This document shows positions 17,685 through 27,332 of a stretch of 64,000 bases of DNA, piece by piece. Below the pieces are notes generated by a model. It saw only the letters and a list, made by a program, of their open reading frames with translations. It searched no databases and was not told the origin of the DNA. This stretch comes from JAZKAR01 sp040389065 (GTDB taxonomy: Bacteria; Pseudomonadota; Gammaproteobacteria; Burkholderiales; Casimicrobiaceae), in contig JAZKAR010000009.1 of the NCBI GenBank assembly GCA_040389065.1, positions 1-64,000 on the forward strand. The letters are read 5' to 3'. Within the stretch, counting starts at the first letter, position 1. Each line of letters opens with the position of its first letter. The translations under genes were made by a program, and so were the position numbers.

Positions 17685-18839
17685 AGCAGCCGTTTTATTT
17701 TGAGCAGGCGTAGCACCCGCTTCAATCACCACATAACGGGCTGCCTTAATATCACCTTTATTATCAAAAGCAATGGTGCCTGTTAAGCCTTCAAAATTCA
17801 CTTTACGCACGTTAGCAGCGATATCAGCACGATCAACTGCTTGACCTTTTTTTGCTTTCAATGATTCTGCTGTTGCCAGAATAAGCGCATGTGCTGCATC
17901 ATAACTTGCTACCGCAAAACCATCGGGGCTTTTCTTAAATTTTGTTTTATAGGTTTCTATAAAACTTTTTGCTTTAGGAAGTTGATTTAAAGGCATTGCA
18001 ACAGAAGTAAAGTAAACATTACGTATATTGGCGGCCCCTGCAATCGTTTGTAATTCAGCACTATCAAGCCCATCGCCACCTAGTAAAACTGACTCAATAT
18101 GCTTTTGGCGCATCTGTTTGAGAAGTAATCCGCCTTGGCTATAAATTCCACCAAAGAAAATCACATCAGGCTTTTCAATCACGGCTCGATTTAAAATCGA
18201 GGAAAAATCAGTTTCTTTTTCGTCTACTCCGGTTGATAACAGCACCTGCACACCCGCTTTGCGGGAAGCTTTTTCAAACTCTTGCGCTAACCCTGACCCG
18301 TAAGCAGTTTTGTCATTGATGACGTAAATTTTCTTAGCTTTTAAATGTGAACTCATAAAACTTTGAGCTGCAGGCCCTTGAACATCATCACGCCCACACA
18401 CACGGTTAGCAATTTTTGAGGTTGAAGCCCGCTCAGTAATTTTTGGGTTGGTATTGGCTGGAGAAATCATCACCAAATTAGCTTTAGCATAAACTTCTGT
18501 GGTTGCCATCGCGACACCAGAATTAAAATGGCCAATAATTCCTATTACCGATGCATCACCAATCAGACGGTTAGCATTTGCAACACCAACAGTAGGATTT
18601 GATTGATCATCTTCGGCTTGAAGAACAAGTTTAGCGTTATAAGGCTCGAGTATTTTACCAAAATCATCTACTGCTAACTGAGTACCAAACTTAATTGTTT
18701 CTCCGGTCGTAGATTGAGCACCCGATAAAGGGCTATGGGTAACTATCTTAAGAACTTGGGGAGCAGACAATGCTATGGTTGCTGCTGTTGTAGACAAAAC
18801 CCCAAACATCACGGCTATAAAAGAAGCTTTTAAACGCAT
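17670..18839 (-). CDS. livK: Branched-chain amino acid-type periplasmic binding protein
   Basis: Captures the substrate in the periplasm for LivHMG. 389 residues: Sec signal peptide (to about TIALSA, residue 26), then the type I periplasmic-binding fold starting LKIVTHSPLSGAQSTTGETIKFGTQLAVDDF. Family features include IGHFNSGVAMATTEVYAKANLVMISPANTNP and CGRDDVQGPAA. It is first in the operon, with repeat copy 5 just upstream. The ligand cannot be read from the sequence; the family also binds amides, urea and other amino acids. Confidence 0.9.
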   Translation of the reverse strand: MRLKASFIAVMFGVLSTTAATIALSAPQVLKIVTHSPLSGAQSTTGETIKFGTQLAVDDFGKILEPYNAKLVLQAEDDQSNPTVGVANANRLIGDASVIGIIGHFNSGVAMATTEVYAKANLVMISPANTNPKITERASTSKIANRVCGRDDVQGPAAQSFMSSHLKAKKIYVINDKTAYGSGLAQEFEKASRKAGVQVLLSTGVDEKETDFSSILNRAVIEKPDVIFFGGIYSQGGLLLKQMRQKHIESVLLGGDGLDSAELQTIAGAANIRNVYFTSVAMPLNQLPKAKSFIETYKTKFKKSPDGFAVASYDAAHALILATAESLKAKKGQAVDRADIAANVRKVNFEGLTGTIAFDNKGDIKAARYVVIEAGATPAQNKTAAVITK

Positions 18840-18903
18840 TTATATACTACCTTTAAGGTAAAGAATAAAAATAGTTAAAAAAATTTAACTCAACTTATAT
18901 GAT

Positions 18904-19010
18904 TTAAAAGTTACGCAATTTGAGTGTACTCAAACCTTGGCAACGCTAGACAGTACATAGAGTAAAGCAAGTTGCCAACACGCACCGAGAACGCAACTGG
19001 GTAACTTGTA
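18904..19010 (+). repeat. MITE-like repeat, copy 5 (diverged)
   Basis: About 107 bp from TTAAAAGTTACGCAATTTGAG to CAACTGGGTAACTTGTA. The interior CTTGGCAACGCTAGACAGTACA and GCAAGTTGCC align with copies 2 and 4 in the same orientation, with small deletions. It lies between the metF stop and the livK start. Confidence 0.8.
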
Positions 19011-19063
19011 TGGTTATTAATGAACAAATTTTGGCCTATTCTACCGTATGCTAGTACTTTGTA

Positions 19064-19891
19064 CTACTGAGCAAAACCCAGACGCTGCAACACAATACTT
19101 ACTAAGGCAGCTTGATTTAACGTATAAAAATGTAGGCCTGGTGCATTTCCTGCACGAAGCTGGTCACATAACTGAGTCACTATATCTAATCCAAACGCAC
19201 GAATAGAAGCGGCATCATCACCATAGCCTTCCATTTTTTTCCGAATCCAACGAGGAATTTCTGCACCGCATGAATCTGAAAACCGACATAATTTGCTAAA
19301 ACTGGCAATTGGCATAATACCCGGAATAATAGGCGCACTCACCCCCATACTTAATGCTTCTTCGCAAAAACTCCAATAGGCATCTATAGAGTAAAAATAC
19401 TGGGTAATCGCAGAATTTGCACCTGCATCCATTTTTTGCTTAAAATGCCGTAAGTCGGCTTGGGCTGAAAGCGCTTGCGGATGATATTCAGGATAAGCAG
19501 CCACCTCAATATGAAACCAATCACCTGTTGTTTTTCGAATAAATTCTACTAACTCATTAGCGTATCGAAATTCGCCAGGATCAGCCATACCTGAAGGCAA
19601 ATCGCCTCTTAAAGCTACAATCCGCTTGATACCTTTTGATTTAAAATCGTGAAGAATAGTTTCAATACTGCTTGCAGAGGAGCCTACGCACGAAAGATGC
19701 GGGGCGGCATCGTCACCTTCTGCTTGAATAGCCGCTATTAACTCAGTAGTACGATCACGCGTGGAGCCACCTGCGCCATAGGTAACTGAAAAAAAACCAG
19801 GTTTATATTGTCTCAGTTGCTGATAGGTTGAAACCCATTTAGATCGACCTTCCGGTGTGGCTGGTGGAAAAAACTCAAAACTGATTTCCAT
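19064..19891 (-). CDS. metF: 5,10-methylenetetrahydrofolate reductase
   Basis: FAD enzyme that makes 5-methyl-THF, the methyl donor for methionine synthase. 275 residues form one TIM barrel: EISFEFFPPATPEG at the N-terminus, SVTYGAGGSTRDRT near residue 36, HLSCVG, IKRIVALRGDLP and the FAD-site segment AAYPEYHPQA. It is monocistronic in appearance, between the liv operon and the Cys-rich gene. It matters here because a separated MetH activation domain is also in the window, implying a B12-dependent methionine route. Confidence 0.95.
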   Translation of the reverse strand: MEISFEFFPPATPEGRSKWVSTYQQLRQYKPGFFSVTYGAGGSTRDRTTELIAAIQAEGDDAAPHLSCVGSSASSIETILHDFKSKGIKRIVALRGDLPSGMADPGEFRYANELVEFIRKTTGDWFHIEVAAYPEYHPQALSAQADLRHFKQKMDAGANSAITQYFYSIDAYWSFCEEALSMGVSAPIIPGIMPIASFSKLCRFSDSCGAEIPRWIRKKMEGYGDDAASIRAFGLDIVTQLCDQLRAGNAPGLHFYTLNQAALVSIVLQRLGFAQ

Positions 19892-20024
19892 ATAATCCTT
19901 TTGTTTTTAACATGTGCCTTATAACATATCAAAACAAAGCGCTGCTTACTTTATACCCCTGTATGGAGCACTTAATTTAAAAATATTTATAGGGCAAATA
20001 ATAGTAGAAGGATTATAAAATATT

Positions 20025-23000
20025 TTAGTCATCACCAGGGGGATTAACCGTTGGCAATAGCATATTGCCTCCTGATGGCGTATCGTCTAACGACCCCTTA
20101 AGACCTTCTTTTACCTCATTTTTTACTTTATCTTTCTCGGCCTTTTTTTCTTTTTCCTTTTTCTTTGCTGCTTTTTTCTCTTCAGGTGATTTAGGTGGCT
20201 TTGCCTGCTTTTGCGGCAAACCTACTTTATCTCTTGCGCTATTTAATTTATTTCTCCCCCAATCCTTGGTTGCATTTTTTGCTTTTCCTAGTTTCGCATT
20301 GATTCCTAGTTTTTTACCCGACCATTTCGCAAGCTTACCTCCATATTTAGCACCTTTACCTAATGCTTTAAAAGGCATTGCTCCTGCACTTGCATTATCC
20401 ATACTATCTTTTACAAGTTGTCCAAACGATAGAAGCGGTGATCCACCAAAAAGCGCCATGGCCATTGCCCCTAAACGCTGGAAGATAAACGATACCAGCA
20501 TCACCATCGACAATAACGTCATAATACAAACGATATAATCACCTGTGCTTTTTACAAACCAAGTAGAAATAGAAACATAAGACATCATGCGCACACCAAT
20601 AATAAAGACGGTGTACATACATATCAGTTTAAAACCCATCATGACGCAATAAAGAATAGCCTTTTGAAAATATTCAGACCCCCATCGGCATGCGCTAAAC
20701 GCCACTAAAATTGCCAACAAACCTATTGCTAAATATCCCTCTAACATTGTTAAAGCAATATCTGCCGCCATTTTAAGAAAAGAAACTAAAATAATAGGTG
20801 TTACAAAGATAGCAATAGGAATAAACAGAAGAGATTGAAGTGAAAAATTAACTGTAATTTTACTCCATATACTTGTAATCACCAGAATACACATTGCAAA
20901 ATAGCTTCCTGGGCTTAGCGCTTCACCTGGTGTAGGATTTTTATCTTTAGGAGCAGCAGCATATTCAACAGCGCCAATATTTTTACTGGAAAGCCATATT
21001 TCTTCACCCGATTTTTTTACTGAACCATCTGGATTGAGTTCATCTTTTACTTCATTACCATGTTCATCTCTAAACACAGTATCGCCAGTTGCCCCAGCAG
21101 GTTTTGTTTGCATATCTGCCACAAGCACCGTTACAACATCTTCCCCTATCTGATTCATACTGCTAAAAACACTATACATCCAGTTTGAGTTTGAAAACCC
21201 ATAGTACACAGTTAAAATCACGCAGCCTGAAAACGTCCACATATGCATTTTAGTAACGATTCCATCAATAATCTGCCCGATATCTGCAAAATGGATAACA
21301 TACTGTACACCCATCCAAGTAAACTCAAGAATTAATAGCAGTGTAAATAGCTTAATGGCTTGGCTACAAAACATAGGCAATAATTCTTGCGCTTTAACTG
21401 CAATACACCATACTGCTAAGTTAATTGGTACAGATAGAGGATGTTTGACTAATAACTCTCCACGATTTTGATAATCGAGTGGCTTTTCACCAGAATACAA
21501 TGCTTTTTCCGTTCCATCTGCATTATGCTCTTTATACATATGCGCGTTCACCATTGAAGCCTGCATACGGTCTTCTAAAGTAATCGTATCACCTGAATTT
21601 GTAGGTTTATGCAAAAACTTAAGTGTTTCTTCTCGGGTAGCAATAAATATTAACGAGCGATGCGCATTACCTGATGTTAATGTTCCCTCCTCTACTTTTT
21701 TTGTATCGTCTTTACACGCAGTCGAATTTGGGCCTTTTGCGGGATCTGCAGGATCTGCTATACATGAGGGCGGGACCCCAACCCCACAACGGTCTTCTAC
21801 GCTTTTCCACGCTTCGTGTGCTTCTTTTGCTCCTTCGATTTCCGTTTCATGCCGCACATGCAAAAGTTCCTCAAGCCACATAGGAAACAAACCCGTTGCA
21901 GTAGAGGCTGCTCCTACTGCTGGTCCTACTAATCCGCCAGCGCCAGGTGCTGCTGTTCCTATTGCCCCCGTACAGGCTGCTGAACTAGCTTTAGGATCTT
22001 TAGGATCGGTACCACATGCACCTATAATAGCTGCGCACCCTGGTAAAGCCGGATTGTTCTTACAGGCAGCAATTAAGCTATCTTTACATGCTGTTGATTT
22101 TGGATCTGCCGCACATGCATCTGCGGCTGCTACCGCATCAACAGCCCCAAGTGCTACCAAACAAGCATGTGATTTCATACCCATCTTACATGCTTCACGC
22201 ACTGCGTCTGCCTGCAAACAAATAGGTGTATTGTGAATGTCTTTACAAGCAGCTTCGCAGGCCTTACTAGATGCTTTAGCCGAACCATCTGCTGCGAGTC
22301 CTTGGCAGGCAGTCGTTGCACCATCAACTTTCGTTTTAACTTGTGAACATACCGCCTCATTCAGCTTAGTACCTGAAGCTGTACATATTGCCTGACACTC
22401 TTGAGAAAGAGGGCTAGCTTTACAAACAGCATCTGGGCCGCTAGCAGCTGCTAAAGCACTTAAACATGCAGGAGCTGTAGGATCAGGCTTACATATAGCT
22501 TGCGTATTAAGAAATTGAGTACATATAGGTACGTTTTTAATAGACTGACAAGCAGCTGTACAGGCTGCAGCTAAAGGATCATTTTTACACGCTGCAAGTG
22601 CGGCTGCTGTGTCACCCGCTACAGGCGCGCATAGCCCTGTTCCACTTGTTCCAGAGGGTGCACAATTAGCCTGACACGCGGCTGACTTCTGATTAGGTGG
22701 CGCACATACGGCATCAGGAATAGGCGTAGCGCCTAAAGCAGCTATACACGCTTTTGAAGTGTTATTTTTAGCACATTCAGTTTGAGCATTCGTAATCGCT
22801 TTACATGTAGCTGTATCAGGTGCAGCAGCACAGGCAGTAGCACAGGCTGAAGATAATGGATCACTGGCACACGCTTTATTGACCGCATCTAATTTGTTTG
22901 TTACATCAGTACATAATCCAGTTTTGGTGTTACTCGTTTTACAAGAAAACTCACATGCAGAAGATAATGGATTATCTGCGCAGGCGGCATTAGGGTTACC

Positions 23001-24233
23001 CTGAGCAGCTAAGCAAGCTGTCGATGTTGTAGGATTTTTAGTACATATATCATTAATGTTATTATTATTAACGCATGCGGTTATATTGGTTAACCCCTTA
23101 CACGCATTTTTACACGCATCGGATANNNNNNNNNNNNNNNNNNNNNNNNNNNNNNNNNNNNNNNNNNNNNNNNNNNNNNNNNNNNNNNNNNNNNNNNNNN
23201 NNNNNNNNNNNNNNNNNNNNNNNNNTATATTGGTTAACCCCTTACACGCATTTTTACACGCATCGGATACTACAGTTTGACAAGCCTTATCAATATCAGT
23301 ATTTAGTGTTAATGCTGGCGTACACAACTTAGGATCTGCATTATTGGTTTTACATGAACTAATACAAGCATCTGATTGTGGATTATCGGCGCACGAAGCA
23401 TTAGGCTGGCCTAATGCGGCTCTACAGGCCGTGGATGTAGAGCTGGGAGCACATATAGCTTGAGTGTTCTGGCTGTTGATACATGTTGAGGTAGCAGTAC
23501 TTAATGCTTTACACTGATTCTTACAATCTGCTGATAGGGGATCTTTTGTACACGATGTATTAGCAGTATTAACTGCGGTTCCTACAGGGTTACATAACCC
23601 ACCGGTACTATTTCCGCATGACTGCTGACACGCAGAAGACAACTGATTAGGAGGGGCACACACTGCATTAGGAACAGGTGTTTGACCTAGCGCGTTTTTA
23701 CAAGCATCCGATGAACCGTTGCCACTACATATATTCTGAGCATTTGCAATAGGTGCGCAAAATGAGGTAGCCGATATTGCCTGACATGCTGTGTTACATG
23801 CAGGAGATAATGGATTAGTAGCGCAAGCAGTTTTCGCAGTATTCAATATATTATTAATGGCTGTACATTGAGGGCCAGGCGTTGTTGCACACGCTATTTG
23901 GCAGCCAGCTGATAACGCATTCCCTGCCGAACAAGGATCTTTCATGATCGTATTTGCTGTTATACAGGCGCTTGTGGCAGAAAGGCCTTGGCAAGCAGTA
24001 ATACACCCTGCTGACGACTCATTCCCAGGTCCACAAGCGTTTTTTGCTGTAGTTATCTTAGCTTTTATAGGATTACATAATGCGTCGGCTGAATTACTTA
24101 TCGTACATGCTTGCTCACATGCTGATGATAATGAGTTTGTTCCTTTACATACGCTCTCTATCGTTTGTGCTAAAGCGACTTTATTGAATAAAAAGACACT
24201 TAAAAAGAGCAACAGCAGCCTAAACACACGCAT
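20025..24233 (-). CDS. Giant Cys-rich secreted-domain protein with TrbL/VirB6-like membrane region
   Basis: 1402 codons as assembled. Four parts are visible. (1) Signal peptide, residues 1-24. (2) About 730 residues of degenerate Cys-rich repeats, roughly one Cys per nine residues, with recurring PLSxAC, CxxAC and ALGxxxxxxxxC patterns, presumably exported and disulfide-bonded. (3) A soluble linker to about residue 930. (4) Six or so hydrophobic segments (about 935-1260) resembling TrbL/VirB6 channel proteins, then a Lys-rich cytoplasmic tail. I use the ATG at 24233 (GGGG upstream) over the GTG at 24239. A 100-N gap lies within the repeats. No other conjugation or secretion gene is adjacent. 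TrbL/VirB6 kinship is judged from topology and sequence feel; the function is unknown. Confidence 0.75.
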   Translation of the reverse strand: MRVFRLLLLFLSVFLFNKVALAQTIESVCKGTNSLSSACEQACTISNSADALCNPIKAKITTAKNACGPGNESSAGCITACQGLSATSACITANTIMKDPCSAGNALSAGCQIACATTPGPQCTAINNILNTAKTACATNPLSPACNTACQAISATSFCAPIANAQNICSGNGSSDACKNALGQTPVPNAVCAPPNQLSSACQQSCGNSTGGLCNPVGTAVNTANTSCTKDPLSADCKNQCKALSTATSTCINSQNTQAICAPSSTSTACRAALGQPNASCADNPQSDACISSCKTNNADPKLCTPALTLNTDIDKACQTVVSDACKNACKGLTNIXXXXXXXXXXXXXXXXXXXXXXXXXXXXXXXXXXSDACKNACKGLTNITACVNNNNINDICTKNPTTSTACLAAQGNPNAACADNPLSSACEFSCKTSNTKTGLCTDVTNKLDAVNKACASDPLSSACATACAAAPDTATCKAITNAQTECAKNNTSKACIAALGATPIPDAVCAPPNQKSAACQANCAPSGTSGTGLCAPVAGDTAAALAACKNDPLAAACTAACQSIKNVPICTQFLNTQAICKPDPTAPACLSALAAASGPDAVCKASPLSQECQAICTASGTKLNEAVCSQVKTKVDGATTACQGLAADGSAKASSKACEAACKDIHNTPICLQADAVREACKMGMKSHACLVALGAVDAVAAADACAADPKSTACKDSLIAACKNNPALPGCAAIIGACGTDPKDPKASSAACTGAIGTAAPGAGGLVGPAVGAASTATGLFPMWLEELLHVRHETEIEGAKEAHEAWKSVEDRCGVGVPPSCIADPADPAKGPNSTACKDDTKKVEEGTLTSGNAHRSLIFIATREETLKFLHKPTNSGDTITLEDRMQASMVNAHMYKEHNADGTEKALYSGEKPLDYQNRGELLVKHPLSVPINLAVWCIAVKAQELLPMFCSQAIKLFTLLLILEFTWMGVQYVIHFADIGQIIDGIVTKMHMWTFSGCVILTVYYGFSNSNWMYSVFSSMNQIGEDVVTVLVADMQTKPAGATGDTVFRDEHGNEVKDELNPDGSVKKSGEEIWLSSKNIGAVEYAAAPKDKNPTPGEALSPGSYFAMCILVITSIWSKITVNFSLQSLLFIPIAIFVTPIILVSFLKMAADIALTMLEGYLAIGLLAILVAFSACRWGSEYFQKAILYCVMMGFKLICMYTVFIIGVRMMSYVSISTWFVKSTGDYIVCIMTLLSMVMLVSFIFQRLGAMAMALFGGSPLLSFGQLVKDSMDNASAGAMPFKALGKGAKYGGKLAKWSGKKLGINAKLGKAKNATKDWGRNKLNSARDKVGLPQKQAKPPKSPEEKKAAKKKEKEKKAEKDKVKNEVKEGLKGSLDDTPSGGNMLLPTVNPPGDD
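23126..23225. other. Assembly gap (100 N) within the Cys-rich gene
   Basis: Exactly 100 unknown bases. The 44 bases immediately left (23082-23125) and right (23226-23269) are identical, suggesting two overlapping contig ends placed side by side. Collapsing one copy plus the gap removes 144 bases, a multiple of three, and restores the repeat spacing of the protein. Confidence 0.95.
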
Positions 24234-24414
24234 ACACACTACCCCATAGTTATCGCTTTACTTTTTTCTTTTACGATGATAAGGGGATAGAAAGTGCTTT
24301 ATACACGCTGGCGCTTTGCGGCTCTGAATACATTAAGTATTTAGCGTGCTCTTAGTGAAAACCATGAAAAATTTTCACCCAAACAACCCCTTGAACTTAA
24401 AGGATGATAAATAA

Positions 24415-26895
24415 CTAAGAAAGTGTCCAGGGAATTTGTATATCGTGCAGAACTTCTTTAAACGATTTAGGTTCACTAAAATAAAAGCCTTGAGCAAAAC
24501 TACACCCTTGCTCAATTAAAAAATCAAGCTGTTCACGAGTTTCTACTCCTTCAGCCATGACTTGTAGCCCTAACTTTTGAGCAATAGCTAAGGTTGCAGC
24601 TGTAATGGCTTCATCATTAGCGTTGTGACCAAGGTTTTTGATAAATTGTCGATCAATATTTAATACATCTATTGGTAACTGTTTAAGTTGAATAAGGCTG
24701 GCATAGCCTGTACCAAAATCATCAATCACAATAGAAATGCCCATGTCTTTAAGTTGACGAAATAAGCGCTCTAATGATTCGGCATCACCTTGTAAGGTAG
24801 CCTCATGGATTTCTAAGATAAGACGTTTAGGTTTTACGTGATATTGCCTGCATAACATTTCTAAACGCGGTACAAAATGCGGCTGGCGCAACTGCCGGCC
24901 TGAAACGTTTACTGCAATTTGAAGCCCTGGTTTAAGGGTTTCTAAACTTGCAAGCAGTCTAAGCACTTCCTCAAATATCCACTCTCCCATTTCATTAATC
25001 AAATTGCTATCTTCGGCTACTTTTAAAAACGATTTTGGTTCTAATAACCCTAAATCAGGATGCGACCAGCGCACTAACGCCTCTAACGCCACAGGTTCAA
25101 GTACAGGGGCTTGTATGTTATAGCGTACCTGAAAAACCAAAGAGAGTTGATTATGCTCAATCGCATTACGTAATGATCGCTCTAACACAGCTTGTTTTTG
25201 TATTGCTTGCGCCATATCTTCTGCAAAAAACTGGTAGCTATTTGAACCAGATTCTTTCGCTCTATACATCGCTACATCTGCATTTTTTGTTAGGCTCTCA
25301 ATATCTTGCCCATCGTCAGGGTATAAACTAATGCCGATACTTGCACCAATAAATATTTCATGATCATCGATATAAAAAGGCTGCGTTAATGCAAGCAACA
25401 TTTTATTGGCTAAAGAAGCAGCAGAATCACGGTTGGCTTGGTCTTCTAGCAAGAGCATAAATTCATCGCCCCCTAACCGTGCAATGGTATCGCTGCCTCG
25501 CACGCAGTCTCGAAGCGTTTCAGATACTTGCTTGAGCAAACGATCACCTACCTTATGCCCGAGTGTATCGTTAACTATCTTGAAGCGATCTAGATCAATA
25601 AATAAAAGGGCCATTGTTTTGCCAGAACGCTTCGTGCGAGCCAATGCCTGCTTTAAACGCTCTTGCAATAAACTACGATTAGGTAAGCCGGTTAGCGGAT
25701 CATGATTCGCTAAGTAGTTTAGCCGTTGTTCTGCCTCAACTCTGCTAGAAATATCTTGGGCTAGCGACAGAATAGATACAAGATGCCCTTGCTCATTGTA
25801 AAGACAGGAGTGGTACCATTCACAATATGCAATCGTATTGTCTTTGCGATAATTACGCGTAAGGGTAACTGCATGATGGCTATGCGTATTACGCACCCGC
25901 TCTAACTCTGCTTTTAACTCAGGTAAATCAGCAGGAAAGACAAAATCCCAATCGCCCATTCTTCGGCCTAAAACCTCTTCAGACTGCCAGCCAAAAATTT
26001 TTTCCGCTTGGGGTGACCAGCGCACTAATCTAAAATCTGCTGTCCATTCTGTTACGGCAAGCGGTGAATTATTGATATGCGAATCTAATAGCCAATTTAC
26101 CTGCCGCAGCTTTTTCTCTGTTTCTTTAAGCGGCTGAATATCCGACATAATCGCATATACACCTTGAATCTCAACACTGCCTCGCTGATCTGGCACATAA
26201 CGTAAATACATCCAATTTTGCTGGCCATCTCGATAGGTGATAATACGTTCCATAGATACTGCCTTACCGCTTAAGGCACGGCGAATAGAAGGCGCCAATT
26301 TAGAAAAAATGGCTTCACCTTCAATTTCAGCAATTGTTTTACCATGAATGCAATCGCTACTTAATCCAATCCATTCACAAAAAGAGCGATTAACATAGCG
26401 ATAACAAAATTGAGGATCAATATATGCAATAGGCCCTGGCATATTGTCTAAAAGGCGCTTTAATTCGTTGCTTGTATTGCTTAATACTTGCTCAGTACGT
26501 TTACGATCTTGAATATCAACCATTACAACAAAGTAGCCCAATACACGCTCATTGACACGATCAGGGGTAAGCTGTACAAGCATCCAACGATTTTCACCAT
26601 TGCTGCACTGGACAAGACGCTCGTAGTAAACACGCTCACCCATTAATGCTTGAAGAATATAATTATGAACTTCACGAAAGCTCGACTGCCCTAATAAGGT
26701 ATGTACATCCATCTGGGTCATAGCCTCTAAACTAAACCCATATAGGTTACAAAACGCCCGATTAGCATAACGATATTTAAATTGATTATCGACATACGCT
26801 ACTGTTGCATCGATACCATCCATTATTCGCTTTAAGCGATGGGCAGTATCGGTATCATTTTTTTCCAGTATCGAAGAAAGCTGCTCGGGAATCAT
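24415..26895 (-). CDS. PAS-PAS-PAS-GGDEF-EAL c-di-GMP signalling protein
   Basis: 826 residues from the ATG at 26895; the open frame continues upstream to a TTG but without a plausible ribosome-binding site or domain. Three PAS domains span about residues 22-395 (each with a YVDxxFxYRYxNRxFC-type or WSPQAEKIFGW core), a GGDEF domain 400-560 with intact RLGGDEF near residue 475, and an EAL domain 575-826 with EALVRW near 604, DDFGTGYAS and AEGVE. Both catalytic domains look intact, so it may make or degrade c-di-GMP under PAS control. No membrane segment, so it senses a cytoplasmic cue. It lies upstream of the Cys-rich gene on the same strand with a 181-bp gap. Confidence 0.9.
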   Translation of the reverse strand: MIPEQLSSILEKNDTDTAHRLKRIMDGIDATVAYVDNQFKYRYANRAFCNLYGFSLEAMTQMDVHTLLGQSSFREVHNYILQALMGERVYYERLVQCSNGENRWMLVQLTPDRVNERVLGYFVVMVDIQDRKRTEQVLSNTSNELKRLLDNMPGPIAYIDPQFCYRYVNRSFCEWIGLSSDCIHGKTIAEIEGEAIFSKLAPSIRRALSGKAVSMERIITYRDGQQNWMYLRYVPDQRGSVEIQGVYAIMSDIQPLKETEKKLRQVNWLLDSHINNSPLAVTEWTADFRLVRWSPQAEKIFGWQSEEVLGRRMGDWDFVFPADLPELKAELERVRNTHSHHAVTLTRNYRKDNTIAYCEWYHSCLYNEQGHLVSILSLAQDISSRVEAEQRLNYLANHDPLTGLPNRSLLQERLKQALARTKRSGKTMALLFIDLDRFKIVNDTLGHKVGDRLLKQVSETLRDCVRGSDTIARLGGDEFMLLLEDQANRDSAASLANKMLLALTQPFYIDDHEIFIGASIGISLYPDDGQDIESLTKNADVAMYRAKESGSNSYQFFAEDMAQAIQKQAVLERSLRNAIEHNQLSLVFQVRYNIQAPVLEPVALEALVRWSHPDLGLLEPKSFLKVAEDSNLINEMGEWIFEEVLRLLASLETLKPGLQIAVNVSGRQLRQPHFVPRLEMLCRQYHVKPKRLILEIHEATLQGDAESLERLFRQLKDMGISIVIDDFGTGYASLIQLKQLPIDVLNIDRQFIKNLGHNANDEAITAATLAIAQKLGLQVMAEGVETREQLDFLIEQGCSFAQGFYFSEPKSFKEVLHDIQIPWTLS

Positions 26896-27332
26896 GTGTA
26901 TTCTCGCTTGATAAAACAGACCTTTTTGGCCTTTATACCAATTGTTATAAGTAAATGTGCATTGACTCATCATGTTGCTATTGATCAAGGCAGCATTGAG
27001 ATGTGTAATGACATCGTTGATAACGCACAAATGATATTACAAAGCCTTTATACCTATAAAAGGTACTAGCACTCGTACAATTATTGTTCGAAATCAGCTT
27101 ATAAATTAGCGTTTATATATACCCTTATCATTATCGACATTTTCGCTTTAGGCTGCATTCATTTATATTAAGCAGTGGTATGTATCAATATAAATTCCTC
27201 AAAAAACCGCAATAATATTGTGACACAAGGTATAAGCGCTATTTTAAAATACTCTATCTGAGTACACTTATTTATTTTTACATTTCTTTACGCAACATAA
27301 AGGCTAAGCATCTACGAAGGGTAGATTAAAAG
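26896..27332. other. 437-bp intergenic region
   Basis: Separates the PAS-GGDEF-EAL start from the mutM stop (both - strand). It is strongly AT-rich and should contain the promoter for the regulator. I see no ORF, repeat copy or convincing hairpin. Confidence 0.4.

Noticed and set aside
2331..19010. Interpretation of the dispersed repeats as a CRISPR array or REP/BIME cluster
   Set aside because: Copies are kilobases apart, about 107-122 bp long, with inverted termini and no regular spacers. This fits a MITE better.
23056..23332. Two + strand ORFs crossing the N gap
   Set aside because: They are antisense shadows of the Cys-rich gene and read through unknown bases.
20025..24233. A type IV secretion or conjugation gene cluster
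   Set aside because: Only one TrbL/VirB6-like gene is seen. Flanking genes are metabolic or c-di-GMP-related, so no cluster can be claimed.
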